Assembly: GCA_002471575.1 (NCBI GenBank)
Contig: DKQG01000012.1
Coordinates: 9,203 to 73,202 of the forward strand
Direction of reading: 5' to 3'
DNA from: Alphaproteobacteria bacterium UBA7314
GTDB lineage: Bacteria > Pseudomonadota > Alphaproteobacteria > MPNO01 > UBA830
Length of the DNA stretch: 64,000 bases
In this document: one piece after another, positions 59,631 to 64,000 of the stretch
Layout of the letters: each line of letters opens with the position of its first letter
How positions within the stretch are numbered: position 1 is the stretch's first letter
Notes under the pieces: generated by a model
The model's input: the letters and a program-made list of their open reading frames with translations, nothing else
The model's database searches: none
What the model was told of the DNA's origin: nothing
Position numbers and translations under genes: made by a program

Positions 59631-61376
59631 ATGGACGCAAAAGTCCCAGCAACAACCCTCGACCCCGTCATTCTGGCGCTGACCCAGAACCGGCTCGATC
59701 ACATATCCCACCAGATGGGCTGGGTGATGGTGCGAACCGCGCGTAGCCCGATTTTCAGCCAGGCCCATGACTTCTCCTGCTTTATCGCTGGACCCACCGG
59801 CGAGGTCGTCAGCCAGGCTGATGGCATACCGATCCATACCGGCAGCGGCGGGTTCGGCGTGCGCGCGATCCTGCGCGATTTTGGCGACGAGCTGGCCGAT
59901 GGCGATGTCTACCTGCTGAACGATCCGTGGGAAGCGGGTGGTAATCATCTGCCGGACTGGGTGATCGCACGTCCCATATTCGTCGATGGCCAGATGGTTG
60001 GGTTGACCTGCAACCGTGCCCATCAGTCCGATATCGGGGGGGGCGCCGCCGGCGCCTACAACCCGGTTGCGACCGATGCTTGGTCGGAAGGTGTGCGCCT
60101 GCCGGTGCTTAAGCTGGTCGAGGCGGGTAAAACCCGCGAAGACGTCTGGAAGTTGCTGATGCTGAATACCCGCACGCCGCACCTGCAGGACGGCGATCTT
60201 CGGGCAATGCTCGGATCCACCCGGATCGGCATGGAGCGGGTTGCAGCATTGGTTGATGAACTCGGTGTCAACAACGCGATGGATTATTTCACCGGCGTGC
60301 TTGATCACGCCGATCGGTCAGTCCGGGCCGAGATCGCCAAGCTGCCCGACGGCGTCTACGAGGCGGAAGACCGGTCCGACAACGACTGTTTTGAAATCCG
60401 AGATGTGACCGTCCGCGTCAAGCTGACGATCAACGGCGAGAACATGAAGGTGGACTTCACCGGAACGGACGAACAGATTCTTGGCTTCAAGAATTCGTCG
60501 CTGGGCAATACCTATTCTGCGATCTTCACGGCGCTGGCGTCGTTTCTGGACCCCCATTTGCCCCACAACGAGGGCGCGTTCCGCTGCGTCGACGTCATTG
60601 CGCCAGAAGGCACTATCATCAACGCCAACGAAGGCGCGCCGACGACCATGTGCACCGTGTTCTTCGCACATGAAATCATCCACGCGGTGTGGAAGGCACT
60701 AGCGCAGGCCGATCCGGACCGAGGTTGCGCTGGATGGGCCAAGAACGTGTTCGGCATTTCCGTCGGCAAGGAAGAAAGCGGCCATCCGTACGTGTTTTAT
60801 CACGGCGCGGCGGCAGCCGGTTCCGGCGCAGTCGACGGGCGCGACGGATTCAACCAGATTGGTCACGTCTGCACCCTTGGTGGTCTGACCATGCCGAACG
60901 TGGAGGTTTACGAACAGCTGTACCCGGTGATGTTCCATCGTCAGGAATTCCGCATGGATGCTGCCGGCAGCGGCAAGTACCGGGGCGGTTCGGGCTGCGA
61001 CTACGAGGTCGATATCATGACCCCGGCGACCCATTCGTTCCGCGGCGAAGGTCTTAACTACGAAACCGGCTATGGAATAAACGGTGGCGGCAATGGCGCA
61101 CCTGGGAAAATGCATCTCCGGCACGGAGACGGCGAAACCGAGGAAGCGCCGAAGTTCGGCTTGCGCCGGACTGATACGGTCCGCTTCGTCACCCAGTCGC
61201 CCGGCGGCGGCGGTTATGGCCAGCCGCTCGAACGCGACCCGGCACTGGTGCTGCGCGACTGGCGAGACGGCATCATCTCAGACGCCACTATGAGGGACGT
61301 CTATGGCGTGGTCGCCGCGGCGGACGGCAAATCCGTCGATTCCGGGGCGACTGAGGCGCTGCGGGCGTCAATGTGA
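59631..61376 (+). CDS. hyuB: Hydantoinase/oxoprolinase family protein, subunit B
   Basis: A 581-residue partner of subunit A. Family blocks are LDHISHQMGWVMVRTARSPI near residue 22, VYLLNDPWEAGGNHLPDWVI near 90, FTGTDEQILGFKNSSLGNTY near 275 and the C-terminal GGGNGAPGKMHL and QSPGGGGYGQPLERDP. It follows subunit A with GGAGGAG across the junction, as expected for a fixed stoichiometry. The ATP-dependent ring opening or carboxylation needs both subunits. Confidence 0.93.
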   Translation: MDAKVPATTLDPVILALTQNRLDHISHQMGWVMVRTARSPIFSQAHDFSCFIAGPTGEVVSQADGIPIHTGSGGFGVRAILRDFGDELADGDVYLLNDPWEAGGNHLPDWVIARPIFVDGQMVGLTCNRAHQSDIGGGAAGAYNPVATDAWSEGVRLPVLKLVEAGKTREDVWKLLMLNTRTPHLQDGDLRAMLGSTRIGMERVAALVDELGVNNAMDYFTGVLDHADRSVRAEIAKLPDGVYEAEDRSDNDCFEIRDVTVRVKLTINGENMKVDFTGTDEQILGFKNSSLGNTYSAIFTALASFLDPHLPHNEGAFRCVDVIAPEGTIINANEGAPTTMCTVFFAHEIIHAVWKALAQADPDRGCAGWAKNVFGISVGKEESGHPYVFYHGAAAAGSGAVDGRDGFNQIGHVCTLGGLTMPNVEVYEQLYPVMFHRQEFRMDAAGSGKYRGGSGCDYEVDIMTPATHSFRGEGLNYETGYGINGGGNGAPGKMHLRHGDGETEEAPKFGLRRTDTVRFVTQSPGGGGYGQPLERDPALVLRDWRDGIISDATMRDVYGVVAAADGKSVDSGATEALRASM

Positions 61377-61387
61377 GGGAAAAATAC

Positions 61388-61399
61388 GTAGTATACTAC
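61388..61399. promoter_or_regulatory. GTAGTATACTAC operator box D
   Basis: A perfect 12-base palindrome with the AGTATACT core, 11 bases after the hyuB stop and 91 bases before the preA-like ATG. Fourth box of the set. Confidence 0.6.
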
Positions 61400-61489
61400 A
61401 TACTATTACTGGCATTCAGCCCTTAAACGGGGCACAATCGGGGCGCATAAACAGTCAAATCGCGTCCCAAACGCGAAGGAGGATTCGAC

Positions 61490-62827
61490 ATGGCCGACTT
61501 ATCACTGGATTTCTGCGGTGTACCGTTCAAAAACCCGGTCGTCATCGCATCGCTGGAAACCACCAACAGCCCAGACCTGATGAAACAGGCGTTCGATTAC
61601 GGTGCCTCCGGCGCTATCATCAAGACGCTGACCGATATCGACGACATGGCCGTTCTGACCATGAACTCGAAATACGCGATCATGAACGACCGTGGCGACA
61701 TTATTAAAGGCAAGGTGCCGCGCGACTTCAAGTTTTACAGCCGGTCGGGCTATTCCAGCACTTATTACAAGGACTGGATCCCCTATCTGAAAGAGGTCGG
61801 TGCCTATGCCCGCGAACGCGATGCCCACCTGATTGGCAGCGCCGGCGCGAAGGACGTCGACGGTTGGAAGGATATCTGCCGCACCATCGAGGATTGCGAC
61901 CTGCCAATGGTTGAGTTGAATTTCGGCTGTCCGCATCCGGCTCTGATGCCGGGCGTGCACGGCGGATCCATGATCGGCCAAGACCCGGAAGTCGCCTTCA
62001 ACGTCACCCAAGCGGTGTGCGAGGCGGTCGACATTCCTGTCGTCATCAAGCTAACACCCGACCAGTCCAAGCCGGTCGAAATCGCCAAGGCCGTGAAAGA
62101 GGCCGGCGCCGCGGCGGTCACCGCGACCAACCGCTATACCGGTTTCGCGGTCGATATCGACACCGCCCAGCCGCGCCTTGGTGGCACGGCGGGGATAGGC
62201 GGCACCTGGACCAAGCCGCTTTCGCTCCGCTACGTGCACAACATCTACAAGCAGGTCGGCATTCCGATCGCCGGCTCCAACGGCGTTTTCGATCACCGCG
62301 ATATTGTCGAATTCATCATGACCGGAGCGGATATCGTCGAGGTCGGCTCGGTGCTGATGATCAAAGGCATGAAATGGCTGCCCAACATCATCCGCGGGTT
62401 AGACCGGTTCATGGACGAACACGGCTACGAGGATATCAAGTCGATGTACGGCATTGCATCCGATGCCGCGGCGACGGACTATTCAGACCAGTTCGCCAAG
62501 GACCGCATCCACGCCAACGTGAACGCGGAAACTTGTCAGAACCCGACCTGTAACGTCTGCATCCAGATGTGCTTCTACGAGGCCCTGTCACAGGACTCGG
62601 CTGGCAAGATCAACGTGCATACAGATAAGTGCATCGGCTGCGAGCTGTGCCTGGACGTGTGCCCGTTCGACTCCATTTCGATGGCACCGACCACGGATGT
62701 GCAGTATGACGACGGGTACTTCAAGATTCAGGAAGAAATATATGAAGACGCGGGCATGAAATTCGCTACTAACCGCAACAACAATGACACCATCGAAGCC
62801 AACGCGCCGAAGATGGCCGCCGAATGA
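61490..62827 (+). CDS. Dihydropyrimidine dehydrogenase / PreA-like flavoprotein with ferredoxin domain
   Basis: A 445-residue protein with an FMN-binding dihydroorotate-dehydrogenase-type barrel: LSLDFCGVPFKNPVVIASLE, then VELNFGCPHP near residue 143, VVIKLTP near 185 and AGAAAVTATNRYTGFAVDID near 205. A C-terminal two-cluster ferredoxin domain has CQNPTCNVCIQMCFYEA and CIGCELCLDVCPFDS. PreA partners with PreT to reduce uracil or thymine; no preT is adjacent. Where mammalian DPD has the catalytic Cys (GLACGQDPE), this protein has GSMIGQDPE, so a different reaction is possible. Next to hyuAB, a cyclic-amide pathway fits. Confidence 0.88.
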   Translation: MADLSLDFCGVPFKNPVVIASLETTNSPDLMKQAFDYGASGAIIKTLTDIDDMAVLTMNSKYAIMNDRGDIIKGKVPRDFKFYSRSGYSSTYYKDWIPYLKEVGAYARERDAHLIGSAGAKDVDGWKDICRTIEDCDLPMVELNFGCPHPALMPGVHGGSMIGQDPEVAFNVTQAVCEAVDIPVVIKLTPDQSKPVEIAKAVKEAGAAAVTATNRYTGFAVDIDTAQPRLGGTAGIGGTWTKPLSLRYVHNIYKQVGIPIAGSNGVFDHRDIVEFIMTGADIVEVGSVLMIKGMKWLPNIIRGLDRFMDEHGYEDIKSMYGIASDAAATDYSDQFAKDRIHANVNAETCQNPTCNVCIQMCFYEALSQDSAGKINVHTDKCIGCELCLDVCPFDSISMAPTTDVQYDDGYFKIQEEIYEDAGMKFATNRNNNDTIEANAPKMAAE

Positions 62828-62846
62828 GCTTACGGCATATCGAACG

Positions 62847-62880
62847 CAAAAAAGCGGTCCCTCGGGACCGCTCTTTTTTA
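62847..62880. terminator. Bidirectional intrinsic terminator
   Basis: AAAAAAGCGGTCCC-TCG-GGACCGCT followed by CTTTTTT. It ends the preA-like gene and, in the other direction, the convergent marR gene, whose stop codon it overlaps. Confidence 0.92.
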
Positions 62881-63396
62881 ATCGCCGTCCGATCGTTTCA
62901 GCGGTGCGCGCCCCGAATCGTTGTTGTCGACCATTACCTTTTGCAGCAGGTCGAGGAACCGTTTTCGGTCCCGGGCGCTTAGGCTGTCGGTGAAACGGTC
63001 CTGTGCGCGTTCCATCGCGCCATGCGCGTCCTTGACAAACCTGCAGCCTGATTCAGTGATGGCGTTCAGCTTTGCGCGGCGGTCCCGTTCGCTGTGCAGG
63101 CGCTCGATAAATCCCCGACGCTCCAACCGTCGCAGGACGTCGGCGGCGTTGTTGCGATCGATCCCCACTTCCGCTGCGACGGAGACTTGGTCAAGCGCCT
63201 TGCCGCGATAGAGCACGCTTAGCACCGCGTACTGCACTGGAGTGACGTCGTAATCACCGCATTCCTCCAGAAAGACAGCAACGTGCAGCTGGTGCAGCCG
63301 GCGGATCAGAAATCCTGGCCGCGACCACAGGTCTGTGTAGGGACCACCGTCCCCGAACTTCCCGTTACCGGTATCGTCGGTGCTTGCCATGATCAT
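62878..63396 (-). CDS. MarR-family regulator (paralogue 2)
   Basis: A 172-residue winged-helix regulator, full-length paralogue of the MarR at 55608-56111. The shared block is RPGFLIRRLHQLHVAVFLEE, then TPVQYAVLSVL. The HTH and wing are DQVSVAAEVGIDRNNAADVL, then RRLERRGFIERLHSERDRR. A second ATG two codons in (63390) is an equal start candidate. No AGTATACT box lies in its own upstream region, unlike paralogue 1, so the two may be wired differently: paralogue 1 autoregulated, this one not. Confidence 0.9.
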   Translation of the reverse strand: MIMASTDDTGNGKFGDGGPYTDLWSRPGFLIRRLHQLHVAVFLEECGDYDVTPVQYAVLSVLYRGKALDQVSVAAEVGIDRNNAADVLRRLERRGFIERLHSERDRRAKLNAITESGCRFVKDAHGAMERAQDRFTDSLSARDRKRFLDLLQKVMVDNNDSGRAPLKRSDGD

Positions 63397-63512
63397 CCGG
63401 TTCTACACGATGGAACCTGCCGGCCATAGAGGGGACGAGTCGGGGAGACAAAACGCGCGCCGTTGCCTAGAATTCCTGCAATAACAGCAAACGGAATATT
63501 AAGGAACGCATC

Positions 63513-64000
63513 ATGGAGTTCGGGATCAGCTTCTTCCCCAATGTGGGGCCGGACGAAAAATCGGGGCAGGACCACTGGGGCGAAGCGCTCAGCCTCGTCG
63601 ATCTCTGCGATTCCCTAGGCTACACGCATGTGCGAACCGTCGAACATTACTCTCACCCGTATGGCGGCTACAGCCGCAACCCCATCGTTTTTCTGACGGT
63701 GGCTTCGCAGCGTACGAAAAACGCGCGGCTGGTGACCGGCGCCGTCCTGCCGGCGTTCAACAACCCGCTGAAACTTGCAGGCGAAATCGCGATGCTGGAC
63801 GCGATATCGGGTGGCCGGCTGGATGTCGGTATGGCGCGCGCATTCCTGCCGCATAAATTCGAGCGTTTCGGGGTCAATCTGGACGAAAGCCGTGGACGCT
63901 ACGAAGAGGGAGTGCAGCAAGTCCGTGCCCTGTTGTCGGAAGAAAATGTCAGTATGGAGGGCAATTTCCACACCTTCAAAGACGTCACGTCGCTGCCGCG
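63513..64000 (+). CDS. LLM-class flavin-dependent oxidoreductase (cut by window edge)
   Basis: The first 162 residues of a luciferase-like monooxygenase: MEFGISFFPNVGPDEKSGQD, THVRTVEHYSHPYGGYSRNP near residue 38 and DAISGGRLDVGMARAFLPHK near 93. AAGGA precedes the ATG. It is divergent from MarR paralogue 2 and presumably continues past the window. It probably oxygenates an intermediate with reduced FMN; membership of the hyu/pre pathway is inference from position. It is not an obvious close duplicate of the enzyme at 45.5 kb. Confidence 0.88.
   Translation, partial: MEFGISFFPNVGPDEKSGQDHWGEALSLVDLCDSLGYTHVRTVEHYSHPYGGYSRNPIVFLTVASQRTKNARLVTGAVLPAFNNPLKLAGEIAMLDAISGGRLDVGMARAFLPHKFERFGVNLDESRGRYEEGVQQVRALLSEENVSMEGNFHTFKDVTSLP

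Noticed and set aside
57551..61376. Acetone/acetophenone carboxylase
   Set aside because: HyuA/HyuB alone do not decide this, and no gamma subunit or other carboxylase component is adjacent.
1..64000. CRISPR arrays, insertion sequences, prophage genes, rRNA
   Set aside because: I saw no regularly spaced repeats, transposase, integrase, capsid-like or rRNA sequence in the window.

Overview
The window looks like a moderately GC-rich alphaproteobacterial chromosome, most likely an aerobic Rhodospirillales-type heterotroph. The evidence is a SAM-II riboswitch in front of metZ, an alphaproteobacterial-type heme A synthase, a hutG / cpdR / tRNA-Val neighbourhood with a CtrA-like box, and a high density of CoA, ring-hydroxylation and molybdenum-hydroxylase catabolic genes. 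I see no insertion sequence, phage gene, CRISPR array or rRNA. The taxonomic placement is inference from gene content.

Layout. 1-8.6 kb (minus strand): broken argE, trkH, apaG, SAM-II-controlled metZ, ctaA, a decayed TerB-like gene and a DinG/XPD-type helicase. 8.7-12 kb (plus): an acyl-CoA dehydrogenase / class III CoA-transferase / MaoC-like dehydratase operon behind a perfect operator-like palindrome. 12-15.2 kb: an internally deleted lytic transglycosylase, a candidate terminator-ended small RNA, a GNAT remnant, hutG, a cpdR pseudogene and tRNA-Val(GAC). 15.5-17.9 kb: divergent aldehyde dehydrogenase and SDR. 17.9-25.5 kb: a translationally coupled operon (FAD, 2Fe-2S and molybdopterin subunits of a xanthine-dehydrogenase-family enzyme, then a nitrate/taurine-type ABC transporter), bounded by two paralogous cupin genes. 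25.8-31.6 kb: DMT exporter, O-antigen-ligase-like protein, glnS and a ThDP enzyme.

31.6-46.6 kb is an aromatic-catabolism island: AraC regulator, two-subunit ring-hydroxylating dioxygenase, VOC protein (apparently with an AUC start), GMC oxidoreductase, FAD monooxygenase, a soluble fumarate-reductase-like flavoprotein/Fe-S pair, an AEC transporter, a cytosolic reductive-dehalogenase homologue, a crotonase, a MarR regulator and a luciferase-like monooxygenase. 46.7-51.9 kb: LysR scar, class II photolyase, sensor kinase/response regulator, an EpmC-like HExxH protein and a RidA protein. 52-64 kb: an orphan molybdopterin subunit, an orphan TRAP substrate-binding protein, and a cluster (MarR, Rieske oxygenase, hydantoinase/oxoprolinase A and B, dihydropyrimidine-dehydrogenase-like protein, second MarR, luciferase-like enzyme).

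Two themes stand out. First, in the 54-63 kb cluster a palindromic element AGTATACT recurs upstream of the first marR / Rieske pair, hyuA and the preA-like gene, suggesting one small regulon run by one or both of two paralogous MarR proteins; its substrate is probably a cyclic nitrogen compound, but this is unknown. Second, the window holds an unusual number of gene scars (argE, terB-like, GNAT, cpdR, lysR, a dioxygenase beta subunit, and probably the transglycosylase). Several of these join the start of a gene directly to its end, which points to a genome losing DNA by internal deletion.
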